Shown: positions 51,494 to 60,813 of the stretch, in pieces | Layout: each line of letters begins with the position of its first letter | Position numbering within the stretch: the stretch's first letter is position 1 | NCBI RefSeq assembly: GCF_009720775.1 | Contig: NZ_WNKW01000004.1 | Coordinates: 62,001 to 126,000 of the forward strand | From: Pseudoduganella danionis | GTDB lineage: Bacteria; Pseudomonadota; Gammaproteobacteria; Burkholderiales; Burkholderiaceae_D | Direction: 5' to 3' | Length of the DNA: 64,000 nucleotides | Notes under the pieces: generated by a model | Database searches by the model: none | Seen by the model: only the letters and a program-made list of their open reading frames with translations | What the model was told of the DNA's origin: nothing | Translations under genes and position numbers: made by a program

Positions 51494-52582
51494 CTAGCCG
51501 AAGCTGACGGCATACACGGGCGGCAGATGGGCAGCGATGGTCTGCCATTGGCCGCCGCCATCTTCAGACAGCCAGACCCCGCCCGTGGTCGAGCCCATCA
51601 GCAGCACGCGGCCATCGGCGCTCACATCGAGGCCATGGCGGTACACCAAATCGTAGCAATGCTGCTGCGGCAGGCCGCCGCGCCACGCAGTGAAACTCTG
51701 GCCGCCATCTCTGGTATGGGTCACGGCGAGGCCCGCCTTCGGTGGGATGCGCTGGCTATCGGTGCTGGCCGGCACAAACCATGCCGTTTCGCCATCCCGC
51801 GGGTGTACGGCGGTGACGAACCCAAAGTTGGAAACCTGCTGCGGACGCACTTCCTGCCAGTGCGCGCCATTGTCGGTCGAGCGCCAGATGCCGTTATGGT
51901 GCTGGCACCACAGCTTGTCGGGCTCGGCGGCGCAGCGGACGATGCGGTGCGGGTCCTGCACAGCCTGCACACCGGCCAGCTCGGGCGGCATATAAGTAGC
52001 GCGCATGCCTTCGGCGCGCATTTGCCAGCTAGCGCCACCATCAGTCGTCAGCCAGACACCGCCGCAGGAAATGCCGACCAGTACGGCATTGCTGTCGCGC
52101 GGATCGACACAGATGCTGTGTATGCCCGGCACATCGTAGCCGCCACCCATCCACTGGGCCCGCTCCGGCACCTGCCATAAAGCTTCCACCAGTTGCCAGC
52201 TCTCGCCATAATCGTCCGAACGGAACAGGCCACCGGGCAAGGTGCCGGCCCACAACACGCCGGGCTGGTCCGGCCCACCAGCCGCCAGCGACCAGATCTG
52301 CTGCACTTTCCACTCCACGGGATCCTCGGACTCGGCCGGCTTGACGGGGAAGGCCGGTACTGCCACTTCCGTCCACTGTTCGCTGCCGGACCGGCGCCGG
52401 TGCAGCTTGGGGCCGAAATGGCCCAGATGCAGGGCAGCGTAGAGCGTGCCATCGCGCTGGTCGGCCAGCAGCATGGACACGGGGTCGCCAAGAAAATGGC
52501 ACTCGCCCAGTTGCCAGGCTACTGCAGTGCGGTGCAGTTCGAATAAACCTTTACGTGTCGCCAGATAGGCGCGATCGGACAT
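51494..52582 (-). CDS. BNR/Asp-box repeat protein
   Basis: 362 residues of the sialidase-like beta-propeller type, without the sialidase catalytic residues that I can see. Asp-box repeats of the kind S-x-D-x-G-x-x-W occur throughout: RSDDYGESW, TTDGGASW, RSTDNGAHW, TRDGGQSF and LSEDGGGQW. MSDRAYLATRKGLF is the start (52582) with a perfect AGGAGG upstream; a longer opening to 52675 is not supported. No signal peptide, so it is probably cytoplasmic. It follows the MoaD-like gene by one base. Confidence 0.85.
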   Translation of the reverse strand: MSDRAYLATRKGLFELHRTAVAWQLGECHFLGDPVSMLLADQRDGTLYAALHLGHFGPKLHRRRSGSEQWTEVAVPAFPVKPAESEDPVEWKVQQIWSLAAGGPDQPGVLWAGTLPGGLFRSDDYGESWQLVEALWQVPERAQWMGGGYDVPGIHSICVDPRDSNAVLVGISCGGVWLTTDGGASWQMRAEGMRATYMPPELAGVQAVQDPHRIVRCAAEPDKLWCQHHNGIWRSTDNGAHWQEVRPQQVSNFGFVTAVHPRDGETAWFVPASTDSQRIPPKAGLAVTHTRDGGQSFTAWRGGLPQQHCYDLVYRHGLDVSADGRVLLMGSTTGGVWLSEDGGGQWQTIAAHLPPVYAVSFG

Positions 52583-52583
52583 A

Positions 52584-52853
52584 TCAGCCTCCTGAAAGGG
52601 CTTGCAGAATATACACCTGGGAATCTGGCCGCAATGCATCGTCGAGCCGTTGGCGCTCGCGCGTACGCTGACCATCGATGAAAATCACCACATTGGCGCG
52701 CAGATGGCCCTGTTCGTCGAGCACATAGCTGCGCAAGCGCGGCTGGCCCGTAAACGCTTGCTCCAGCGCCGTGCGCAGCTCGCGTGCGTCGCTGGCCACC
52801 TGCGGCACCGGCAGAAAACGCGCCAGTTGCTGGGTAAAGATGAGTTGCGCCAT
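52584..52853 (-). CDS. MoaD/ThiS-like sulfur-carrier protein
   Basis: 89 residues with a beta-grasp-like pattern and a C-terminal diglycine (ILQALSGG), the mark of MoaD/ThiS proteins that carry sulfur as a thiocarboxylate after adenylation. ATG 52853 is chosen; the opening at 52925 overlaps the next gene region. It stops one base before the BNR gene starts (TGATATG), so the two are coupled. What the sulfur would be used for cannot be told; no MoaE or ThiG partner is in view. Confidence 0.75.
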   Translation of the reverse strand: MAQLIFTQQLARFLPVPQVASDARELRTALEQAFTGQPRLRSYVLDEQGHLRANVVIFIDGQRTRERQRLDDALRPDSQVYILQALSGG

Positions 52854-52940
52854 GAATGCCGTATTCCTGTTGCGAACACCGATAGGGGATTCTATGCCTA
52901 TTCCTCTACAATGAAAACGCCACATTCAAGGGAGTGCACC

Positions 52941-53249
52941 ATGTCAATTACCCCGCAGGAATTACAGCAACTGATGGTGGAGGTAGAACGCGAAGATCCT
53001 ATCGATTTTGCCGATCTGCCATTCGAGGAAGACGAATTGCGTGCACTCATCGCCAGCCATCTGTGCGACATGGCCGATGCCATGGAAGGCTTTAGCGAAG
53101 CCGACCGACAGCTGACGTTGCTGGCCGTGGCCGCCAAACTGGTGCTGGAAAATATGGTGCTGAACATCCAGCTACTGCGCCGCCATGGCCTGCCCATGAC
53201 GGAATCGGCTGCAGCCTTGCTGAGCCGGCTACGCCAAGGGGGCAACTAA
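52941..53249 (+). CDS. small helical protein of unknown function
   Basis: 102 residues, acidic, mostly helical: MSITPQELQQLMVEVERED, FADLPFEEDELRAL, and a C-terminal segment with LLRRHGLPMTESA. AAGGGA precedes ATG 52941. No domain recognised. It is divergent from the MoaD-like gene, 87 bases apart. Confidence 0.7.
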   Translation: MSITPQELQQLMVEVEREDPIDFADLPFEEDELRALIASHLCDMADAMEGFSEADRQLTLLAVAAKLVLENMVLNIQLLRRHGLPMTESAAALLSRLRQGGN

Positions 53250-53331
53250 AGCAGTTTGAAACAAATTATTACGTTTATTGCATGCAAAAAATATAATAAT
53301 AACGTTCTCGATAAAAATTCAGGAGACTGGC

Positions 53332-54807
53332 GTGGCAACCATCAATATCAATCTGGGTAGCAGCACGATCCAGAATATATTCAATACTCAGGGCAGCCCG
53401 GAATCGTTCAATCTGGCGGATCTGGTCGACCCGTTTTTCGTAGCAAACTACAGCTTTACGGCCTTGCATCCGCGCTATTTTGGCCGTGGCTATAGCGCAA
53501 CCGAAGTCCAGCTCGACTATCTGGACGGGGCCAGCAGCGATTTCACGGGTGTGGTACTGGCCAATCCGACGGCCAACGAAGGCGATGCCACGCTGACCCA
53601 GCTGGTGCACAACATGCCCAATTACTTCCGCCTGAGTGCCAGCGGCAAGCTTAACTTCCATTACAACAACGATGCGGGTCTGTTCTATGGCACTTCCGCC
53701 ATCCTCAACGATGCCGAACTGAAGTCCCAGTTGCCGGAAAGTGCAGCGGAATACAACAAGGTTTCTGGCAATGCCACGCTGGGGCTGCATGGCGCCGTTA
53801 CGCTGCTGCAGTCGGATAACTTCAGCGGCACGCTCAACTCCATCACCCTGAGTACCGAGAAAACCATCGCCAGCGCCGCCATCAACGGCAGTTTCACCAT
53901 AGGCGGCAATAGCACCTCCATTGCCTATGAACGCAGCACCACGGCCCTCAAGGGCCAGCTCGATAGCGTACTCATCAACTATCGCGACGGTAGCCAGATC
54001 AAGCTCGATCAACTGAATATGGCTGTCGACAGCCATAGCGAAATCAACGAAGCCATGCTCACCAATGCTGCGAATTTCAGCGGCAACGATACCTTCAATG
54101 TCACGCTGGCCAGCCGCCTCGATCATACCGTGCAGCTAGCCACCGGCAGCGGCAACGACCGTGTCACGCTCAAAGGGGGGGCTGAATCGCTGGCCGTGAA
54201 TGCCGGCAGCGGCAACGATGTGATCACCCTGCTAGATCACTTCCACCTCGTCGATGGTGGTAGCGGTAGCGATACGGTGGTGCTGCCCGGGCCCCGTGAC
54301 AGCTACCAGATCAACCAGAATGGCAGCAGTCTGCTAGTCCAGTCGAAAGCTTTTGCCGGCGGCACCGATACGCTGACCAATGTGGAGCGGCTACTGTTCG
54401 ATGACGGTGCCGTGGCCTACGATATTGCCGGCATCGGCGGCCAGGTCTACCGCCTGTATCAGGCCGCCTTCGACCGCGCGCCTGACGCGGGCGGACTGGG
54501 CTTCTGGATGCACCAGATGGATGAAGGCATGTCGCTTGACGCCATCGCCGGCTTCTTCGCCAGCAGCCTGGAATTCCAGTCCCTGTATGGCAGCAATCTA
54601 AGCAATGCCGCACTGGTGGACAAGCTGTACCAGAACGTGCTGCACCGTGCCGGCGATGAAGCTGGCATCAAATTCTGGAATAACTATCTGGATCACCAGG
54701 GTGGCACGCTGGCCCAGACGCTGGCCTATTTCGGCGAGAGTCCGGAAAATCAGGCGGCGCTGGCCACCATCATCGGCAACGGCTTCAGCTATACGCCTTA
54801 CGGCTGA
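53332..54807 (+). CDS. DUF4214 protein with RTX-like repeats
   Basis: 491 residues from GTG 53332 (AGGAG upstream); a frame opening at 53278 is less likely. The middle carries glycine/aspartate repeats of RTX type (GSGNDRVTL, GSGNDVITL, GGSGSDTVV) and the C-terminal ~110 residues match DUF4214 (VYRLYQAAFDRAPDAGGLGF ... ). Such proteins are usually secreted by type I systems; no signal peptide is present, in agreement. DUF4214 occurs in surface and phycobilisome-linker-like proteins; function unknown. Overlaps the convergent ferredoxin gene by 10 bp. Confidence 0.85.
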   Translation: MATININLGSSTIQNIFNTQGSPESFNLADLVDPFFVANYSFTALHPRYFGRGYSATEVQLDYLDGASSDFTGVVLANPTANEGDATLTQLVHNMPNYFRLSASGKLNFHYNNDAGLFYGTSAILNDAELKSQLPESAAEYNKVSGNATLGLHGAVTLLQSDNFSGTLNSITLSTEKTIASAAINGSFTIGGNSTSIAYERSTTALKGQLDSVLINYRDGSQIKLDQLNMAVDSHSEINEAMLTNAANFSGNDTFNVTLASRLDHTVQLATGSGNDRVTLKGGAESLAVNAGSGNDVITLLDHFHLVDGGSGSDTVVLPGPRDSYQINQNGSSLLVQSKAFAGGTDTLTNVERLLFDDGAVAYDIAGIGGQVYRLYQAAFDRAPDAGGLGFWMHQMDEGMSLDAIAGFFASSLEFQSLYGSNLSNAALVDKLYQNVLHRAGDEAGIKFWNNYLDHQGGTLAQTLAYFGESPENQAALATIIGNGFSYTPYG

Positions 54808-55091
54808 AGCTGGGCAGCGGGAACCACCAGCGTGAGGTCGGTTTCCGCTTCGGCCACGCAAGGCAGGATGTAGCCATCGCGCTTTTCTTCCTTGCTCAAG
54901 CCGGGCCACTCCACGTGGTAACGCACTTTGCCACGCGTGCTCAGACACATGCAGGTGCGGCACGCGCCCGTGCGGCAGGAACTGGGCAGGATCACCCCCG
55001 ACCATTCCGCCGCCTCCAGTATGGTCTCGCCCGCACGCGCCTCAAACACCCAGTTCTGTCCCGACAAGGTTACCTGTACCGACCTGCTCAT
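54798..55091 (-). CDS. 2Fe-2S ferredoxin
   Basis: 97 residues, plant-type [2Fe-2S] fold. Cluster cysteines: CRTGACRTC (C-x4-C-x2-C) and a fourth in LPCVAEAETD. It transfers electrons to an unknown oxygenase or reductase. The gene overlaps the DUF4214 gene by 10 bases tail to tail. No redox partner is adjacent. Confidence 0.88.
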   Translation of the reverse strand: MSRSVQVTLSGQNWVFEARAGETILEAAEWSGVILPSSCRTGACRTCMCLSTRGKVRYHVEWPGLSKEEKRDGYILPCVAEAETDLTLVVPAAQLQP

Positions 55092-55148
55092 ACTGCCACT
55101 CCGCTCTATCGTTGGAACCGCATGATAGCGCGTTCACGGGCTGGCCGG

Positions 55149-56831
55149 TCAGACCAGCAACTTCACTTTCTTTTGCTCCACGGCCGCGCTCTGGGCCCGG
55201 TGTTCGTCCGCCGCCGTCTGGGTTGCCACGGCCACCGAGGTGCGCGCACCATGGCGCTCGTGCAGTTTGAACACGGCTATGGCCTGCGACACGCAGCGCG
55301 TCTGCAAGGCCAGATTGCCTGCTGCTGCCGCCGCTTCTTCCACCAGTGCCGCATTGCGCTGGGTGATGTCATCGATCTGGATTACGGCCAGATTGACCTG
55401 GCCTATGCCATCGCTCTGTTCCTGGGTAGCGTTGGAAATCTCGTCCATGACCTGGGTCACGCGGCTGACGGCTTCGATCACCTGATTCATGGTGGTACCC
55501 GCGCTACTGGTCAACTGTGTACCCGCCTGTACTTTTTCCATAGAAGCGTTGATCAATTCCTTGATCTCCTTGGCCGCTGCTGCCGAGCGCTGCGCCAGCG
55601 CGCGCACTTCGCTGGCCACGACGGCAAAGCCGCGCCCTTCTTCTCCGGCACGGGCCGCTTCCACCGCAGCATTCAGCGCCAGAATATTGGTCTGGAATGC
55701 AATGCCATCTATCATGCCGATGATATCGAGGATCTTGCTCGACGAAGAATTGATCGCGTCCATCGTGGCCACTACCTGCGCCACAATGTCGCCACCCTGG
55801 GCCGCCACCTGGGCCGCCCGCTCGGCCAATTGGTTGGCACTGGCCACATTGCTGGCACTTTGCTGCACGGTGGACGTAAGCTGCTCCATGCTGGCCGCCG
55901 TCTGCTGCAGGCTGGAACCCTGCGATTCCGTGCGCCCCGACAGGTCCATATTACCGTCGGCAATTTCATCGGTCGCCATGGAAATCTGGTCGAAGTTGGC
56001 ACGCACATCGCCGATGATGCTGCGCAAATTCACATTGGTCTGGCGCAGCGCTGCCAGCAACTGGGCCATTTCATCTTCGCCCTGTACCTTGATGGTAGAG
56101 GTCAGATCGCCGCCGGCCATCATGCGCGCCGCGTAAGTAGCACGCTTGAGCGGCATGGCCACCTTGAAGTACAGGCTGCGGCCCAGACACAACATGCCCA
56201 GCGCGGCGACCAGGGCCAGCATGCCCAGCCAGCCTTGCATCACCGCCAGCCGGCTCGGATCGACGCTGAACAGCAGTCCCGTCAGCACCAGCATGGCGCC
56301 GGCCAGCAAGGTCGTGGCGCTGATCACCTGTTTATCGAGCGACATGCGCACGGCTTCGCGCGCACGGGTCCACCAAAAACTGCGCAAGGCCCGGCCATGC
56401 ACGATGCGCAGACGACGCGGATTGCCTTCGCGGATTTCACGGTAGAGTTTTTCGGCCCCCAACACCTGTTCGCGGTCCGGCTTGGTACGCACAGACAGAT
56501 AGCCGACAGGCTTGCCGCTTTCGATGACGGGCGTCACATTCGCCAGCACCCAGTAAAAATCGCCATTCTTGCGGCGGTTCTTGACCATGCCCGTCCACGG
56601 CGTGCCACTCTGTATGGTCTGCCACATGTCGGCAAAAGCTTCCGGTGGCATATCGGGGTGGCGCAGGATGTTCTGCGGCGCCCCTATCAGTTCCTGCTCC
56701 GTGTAACCGCTGACCTGGATGAAGTACTGATTCGCGTAGTTGATATTGCCTCGCAAGTCAGTGCTGGAGACGATGGTCTTACCATCCTCCATCACGTATT
56801 CGTGCTGTGTTACAGGATGATTGACCCGCAT
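55149..56831 (-). CDS. methyl-accepting chemotaxis protein with PAS domain (Aer-like)
   Basis: 560 residues. An N-terminal PAS domain (GKTIVSSTDLRGNINYANQY, FIQVSGYTEQELIG, KNGDFYWVLANVTP) precedes membrane segments (ISATTLLAGAMLVLTGLLF and WLGMLALVAALGMLCLG), a HAMP-like region and a long signalling hairpin with the tip EEGRGFAVVASEVRALAQRSA. It lacks a large periplasmic sensor, as in Aer, which senses redox or energy state through the PAS domain. FAD binding is not proven by the sequence. Confidence 0.9.
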   Translation of the reverse strand: MRVNHPVTQHEYVMEDGKTIVSSTDLRGNINYANQYFIQVSGYTEQELIGAPQNILRHPDMPPEAFADMWQTIQSGTPWTGMVKNRRKNGDFYWVLANVTPVIESGKPVGYLSVRTKPDREQVLGAEKLYREIREGNPRRLRIVHGRALRSFWWTRAREAVRMSLDKQVISATTLLAGAMLVLTGLLFSVDPSRLAVMQGWLGMLALVAALGMLCLGRSLYFKVAMPLKRATYAARMMAGGDLTSTIKVQGEDEMAQLLAALRQTNVNLRSIIGDVRANFDQISMATDEIADGNMDLSGRTESQGSSLQQTAASMEQLTSTVQQSASNVASANQLAERAAQVAAQGGDIVAQVVATMDAINSSSSKILDIIGMIDGIAFQTNILALNAAVEAARAGEEGRGFAVVASEVRALAQRSAAAAKEIKELINASMEKVQAGTQLTSSAGTTMNQVIEAVSRVTQVMDEISNATQEQSDGIGQVNLAVIQIDDITQRNAALVEEAAAAAGNLALQTRCVSQAIAVFKLHERHGARTSVAVATQTAADEHRAQSAAVEQKKVKLLV

Positions 56832-56994
56832 CGCCGCTTCCTTTCCAGAGAAAATAGAAGAAACACGGAAACCAGATTACTGGAACTACGCCTACAGAAT
56901 AATCACCAATTGTCTCAGTTCGAGTTAAGTAAAAAAATATACCGATCGTTATTATTCTAAACAACAATGTTTCTGTGCTTACGCAGCAACAAAC

Positions 56995-57918
56995 TCAGTC
57001 CGGTTTGAAGTTTTGCCCCAAAGAAACCGGCTTGTTGAGCAAAATCGTCTGCGGATTGCGGCAGATAATCATCAGCACCACGATGGTAGCCAGATAAGGC
57101 AGCATGGACAGGAACTCGGCCGGAATCGCCAGCCCCATGCCCTGGCCGTGGAATTGCAGCACCGTCACGCCGCCGAACAGATAAGCACCGACCACCACGC
57201 CACGCGGTTTCCAGGTAGCAAATACCACCTGTGCCAGTGCAATCCAGCCGCGGCCTGCCGTCATGCCTTCCACCCACATGGGCGTCAGTGCCAGCGATAG
57301 ATAGGCGCCGCCGAGGCCGGCCAGCGCGCCGCCGAACAGCACCGTGCCGTAGCGCAGACCGATCACGGGGTAGCCGATGGCATGGGCGGCCTGAGGTGAT
57401 TCGCCGACCGCGCGGATCAGCAGACCCAGCCGGGTGCGCGCCAGCACATACGCCACCAACAGCACCAGCACCAGCGAGGCATACACCATGGCGTCGAAAC
57501 GGAACAGCAACGGCCCGACGAAGGGCAGTTGCGACAGCACGGGAAATTCCAGATGCGGCATCGGCGTCACCGTCTGTCCCGCCAAGCCGCGTCCCAAATA
57601 AGCCGACAGGCCGATGCCAAACAAGGTCAGGGCCAGCCCCGTGGCCACCTGATTGGTCTGCAGTGTCAGCACCAGAAAACCGAAGATCAGCGCCATCGCC
57701 ATGCCGGCCAGCATGGCCGCCAGCAAGCCCAGGCTCATCTGGCCCGTACTCAGGGTGACGCCGAAGCCCACCACGGCACCCACCAGCATCATGCCTTCCA
57801 TGCCCAGATTCAGCACGCCGGAGCGCTCGGTCACCAGCTCGCCCATCGAGGCCACCACCAGCGGCGTGGCCGCACCGGCCGTACTGGCGAGGAAAGCGAT
57901 TAATAATTCGGTAGTCAT
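56995..57918 (-). CDS. nucleoside ABC transporter permease (second)
   Basis: 307 residues with about eight membrane helices, branched-chain/ribose-type permease fold (GALAGLGGAYLSLALTPMWVEG). It pairs with the permease upstream, which it overlaps by one base (stop/start at 57918). The gene order permease-permease-ATPase, together with the BMP binding protein at 62.6 kb, identifies the BmpA-type nucleoside transporter (NupQ-like). Confidence 0.87.
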   Translation of the reverse strand: MTTELLIAFLASTAGAATPLVVASMGELVTERSGVLNLGMEGMMLVGAVVGFGVTLSTGQMSLGLLAAMLAGMAMALIFGFLVLTLQTNQVATGLALTLFGIGLSAYLGRGLAGQTVTPMPHLEFPVLSQLPFVGPLLFRFDAMVYASLVLVLLVAYVLARTRLGLLIRAVGESPQAAHAIGYPVIGLRYGTVLFGGALAGLGGAYLSLALTPMWVEGMTAGRGWIALAQVVFATWKPRGVVVGAYLFGGVTVLQFHGQGMGLAIPAEFLSMLPYLATIVVLMIICRNPQTILLNKPVSLGQNFKPD

Positions 57919-59006
57919 CAGGCTTGCTCTCCGGAGGTAACAGGCAGGCGGCGCATGCGCGGCTTGAAGCGGTAATGGATAAACAGGTCGGCGGCCAGCA
58001 GATAGAACAGCAGCAGGCCCTGGAACATGCCGGTAATCGCAGATGGCACTTGCAGCTCGATCTGCGCTGTTTCACCGCCGATGTAAAGCAGCGACATCAG
58101 CAGGGCCGACAGCACCACGCCGAGCGGATGCAAACGCCCGACATAGGCCACGATGATGGCAGCAAAGCCGTAGCCGGCCGAAACGGAAGGCTGCATCTGC
58201 CCGAGCGGGCCGGCCACTTCGCCCACCCCGGCAATGCCGGACAGCGCGCCGCTGACCATGAAGGCCAGCCAGACATTGCGCGGCTCGCTGAAGCCCGCAT
58301 ACAGCGCGGCAGCCGGCGCCATGCCGCTGACCTGCATGCGGTAGCCGGCAAAGCTATGTTTGCAGAAGAACCACGCGCCCAGCGCGGCCAGCAGCGACAG
58401 GATGAAAGCGCCATTCACGCGCAAGCCTTCCACCAGCAGCGGCAAGGTGGCCGAATCGCTGAACATTTTCGACTGCGGGAAATTGAAGCCGGCCGGATCA
58501 CGCATGGGACCATGCACCAGATAGCTGAGCAGGTGGTAGGACACATACACCAGCATCAGGCTGACCAGAATCTCGTTGGTGTTGAAGCGCGTGCGCAGCA
58601 GCGCGGGAATGGCGGCCCACAGCATGCCGCCCAGCGCACCGGCCAGCAGCATTAGCGGCAGCACCCACCACGCTTGCACCTCATCGAAATACAGCGCCAC
58701 GGCGCCCGCAGCAATCGCGCCTACGGTCAGTTGGCCATCGGCGCCGATGTTGTTGACATTGGCACGGAAACCCAGCGCCAGCCCCACGCCGCACAGGATC
58801 AGCGGGGTGGCCTTGAGCAGCAGCTCGCCCACGCCATACAGCGTGGTCCACGGTTTAATGAAATACACATAGAAGGCATACAGCGGTTCCTGCCCCATCA
58901 GGAAGAACAGCACGGAGCCGCTCAGCAGCATGGCCACAGCGGCCAGCAGCGGTGACGCCAGCATCATGCGGCGTGAAGGTTCGGGGCGGCGTTCAAGCCT
59001 GGACAT
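57918..59006 (-). CDS. nucleoside ABC transporter permease (first)
   Basis: 362 residues, inner-membrane permease with about nine helices (LGFRANVNNIGADGQLTVGA, then AIAAGAVALYFDE). Its start overlaps the ATPase stop by 14 bases, so translation is coupled. Family and gene order match BmpC/NupP-type permeases for nucleosides. Confidence 0.87.
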   Translation of the reverse strand: MSRLERRPEPSRRMMLASPLLAAVAMLLSGSVLFFLMGQEPLYAFYVYFIKPWTTLYGVGELLLKATPLILCGVGLALGFRANVNNIGADGQLTVGAIAAGAVALYFDEVQAWWVLPLMLLAGALGGMLWAAIPALLRTRFNTNEILVSLMLVYVSYHLLSYLVHGPMRDPAGFNFPQSKMFSDSATLPLLVEGLRVNGAFILSLLAALGAWFFCKHSFAGYRMQVSGMAPAAALYAGFSEPRNVWLAFMVSGALSGIAGVGEVAGPLGQMQPSVSAGYGFAAIIVAYVGRLHPLGVVLSALLMSLLYIGGETAQIELQVPSAITGMFQGLLLFYLLAADLFIHYRFKPRMRRLPVTSGEQA

Positions 59007-60540
59007 GGTGGGCTACTCCTTGCTGGGAACTGAAATCGCCGCTCATCCACACGCCGATCTGGTTGATACTGGTGGACGCCGCGGGCACGGCTTCCGATAA
59101 ACGGCCATCGGCCAGCACGGCGATGCGGTCGCTCAGCATGAACAGTTCGTCCAGCTCTTCCGACAGCACCAGCACGGCCACGCCCTGATCGCGCATATCG
59201 ATGATGGCCTGACGGATCAGCATGGCCGCTCCGATATCCACGCCCCACGTGGGCTGGGCAAACACCATCATTTTCGGCGCCAGCGCGATCTCGCGGCCGA
59301 CGATGAATTTCTGCAGATTGCCGCCCGACAGACTGGTGGCGGCCGACAGCTCGTCGCCGCATTTGACCTTGAAGCGCTCGATGACCTTGCGCGCAAAGTC
59401 GCGCACCACGCCGCGCTGGATCACGCCACGGCGCACCATGCCCGTCTGCGCGGCCGGCAGATAGCCGGTCAGCAAGGCATTATCGGCCAGCGACATATCG
59501 GGCGCGGCACCGCGCCCGAGCCGCTCTTCCGGCACGAAGCCCAGTCCTAGCTGGCGGCGCTGGGCTGCATCGAGCGCGCCCACATCTTCGCCACTGAAGC
59601 GGATGGTGCCTTCGTCATAGGCCAGCAAACGCTCGCCCGAGATCACCTTGAGCAGCTCCTGCTGGCCATTGCCGGAAATGCCTGCAATGCCGACGATCTC
59701 GCCGCTGCGCAGCTTCAGGCTGATGTCTTTCAGATGCGTGCCGAACGGATCGGCGCTGCGCACGTTCAGATACTCGAGCGTCAGCAGCTCTGCGCCCGGC
59801 TCGCGCGGCGCATGCACGCACACGGGCAGCTCGCGGCCTATCATCAGTTCCGCCAGCGATTTGGCGCTTTCCTGTTTCGGATTGGCCGTGCCGGACACGC
59901 GCCCCGCGCGCAGCACGGTGGCCTTGTCGCACAGCGACTGGATTTCATCGAGCTTGTGGCTGATGTACAAAATGCTCACACCTTGCGCGGCAAGCTGGCG
60001 CAGCGAATCGAACAGGCTCAGTACCGCATCGGGCGTAAGCACGGAAGTCGGTTCATCCATGATCAGCAAACGCGGCGACTGCAGCAGGCAGCGCACGATT
60101 TCCACGCGCTGGCGCTCACCCACCGACATGCTGTGCACCAGCCGCGCGGGATCGAGCGGCAGGCCATACTGTTCGGCCACGGCGCGTATGCGCGGCGCCA
60201 GTTCGGCCGGCGTGACATGGTCGTCCAGCGCCAGCGCGATATTCTCCGCCACAGTCAACGTTTCAAATAAGGCAAAGTGCTGGAACACCATGCCTATGCC
60301 CAGCTTGCGCGCAGCTTGCGGCGAACTGATGTCCACCTGCCGGCCTTCCCACATGATCTGGCCTTCGTCGGGCTGCGTCACACCGTAAATGATCTTCATC
60401 AAGGTGCTCTTGCCGGCGCCGTTTTCGCCCAGCACGGCATGTATCTCGCCCGGCATCACGCTCAGGTTGACGCCGGCATTGGCCACCACCGACGGGTAAA
60501 TCTTGGAAATGCCTAGCAATTGCAGGCGCGGCTCGCTCAT
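58993..60540 (-). CDS. nucleoside ABC transporter ATPase (double ATP-binding cassette)
   Basis: 515 residues with two fused nucleotide-binding domains. First: Walker A GENGAGKSTLMKI, signature SVGERQRVEI, Walker B LLIMDEPTSVL. Second: signature LSGGNLQKFIVGREIA and LVLSEELDELF; the second Walker A is degenerate (GISGNGQQELLKVI), as in ribose/nucleoside transporters. Start ATG 60540 (MSEPRLQLL); a longer frame to 60654 is not needed. Divergent from gntR. Confidence 0.93.
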   Translation of the reverse strand: MSEPRLQLLGISKIYPSVVANAGVNLSVMPGEIHAVLGENGAGKSTLMKIIYGVTQPDEGQIMWEGRQVDISSPQAARKLGIGMVFQHFALFETLTVAENIALALDDHVTPAELAPRIRAVAEQYGLPLDPARLVHSMSVGERQRVEIVRCLLQSPRLLIMDEPTSVLTPDAVLSLFDSLRQLAAQGVSILYISHKLDEIQSLCDKATVLRAGRVSGTANPKQESAKSLAELMIGRELPVCVHAPREPGAELLTLEYLNVRSADPFGTHLKDISLKLRSGEIVGIAGISGNGQQELLKVISGERLLAYDEGTIRFSGEDVGALDAAQRRQLGLGFVPEERLGRGAAPDMSLADNALLTGYLPAAQTGMVRRGVIQRGVVRDFARKVIERFKVKCGDELSAATSLSGGNLQKFIVGREIALAPKMMVFAQPTWGVDIGAAMLIRQAIIDMRDQGVAVLVLSEELDELFMLSDRIAVLADGRLSEAVPAASTSINQIGVWMSGDFSSQQGVAHHVQA

Positions 60541-60554
60541 CGGCGCTTCCTCTT

Positions 60555-60753
60555 TCGTATACAAAATGGATATCCTTTCAGAGGCAAGTAATGTGCCACA
60601 GCCGGCACAGTGCTGCCCCCTTAAATCGACGCCAGTGTGCACCAAATCTGACACTTGGGCTCACCAACAACGTGCGGCACGCCCGAAATGAGGACAAAAC
60701 AAAGTCGTTTCGTACACAATAGCGGCTACCCTAACACGACAGCGTGTACACAA
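60555..60753. promoter_or_regulatory. three GntR-type operator sites in the divergent nucleoside-uptake promoter region
   Basis: TCGTATACAA (60555-60564), TCGTACACAA (60710-60719) and GTGTACACAA (60744-60753) fit the TNGT-NN-ACNA pattern of FadR/FCD-type GntR proteins (the third lacks the first T). The last two are 34 bp apart. They sit between the ABC operon and gntR, so the regulator next door may control both. Confidence 0.55.
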
Positions 60754-60813
60754 TCTGCCTAGCATGGTTCCTGCTTTATCCAGCGTGAGCACACTCTCAC
60801 GGAGAATTTCACA

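Noticed and set aside
54915..56960. 681-codon plus-strand frame opposite the chemoreceptor
   Set aside because: Opposite a clear PAS/MCP gene and starting inside the ferredoxin gene; no domain and shadow-like composition.
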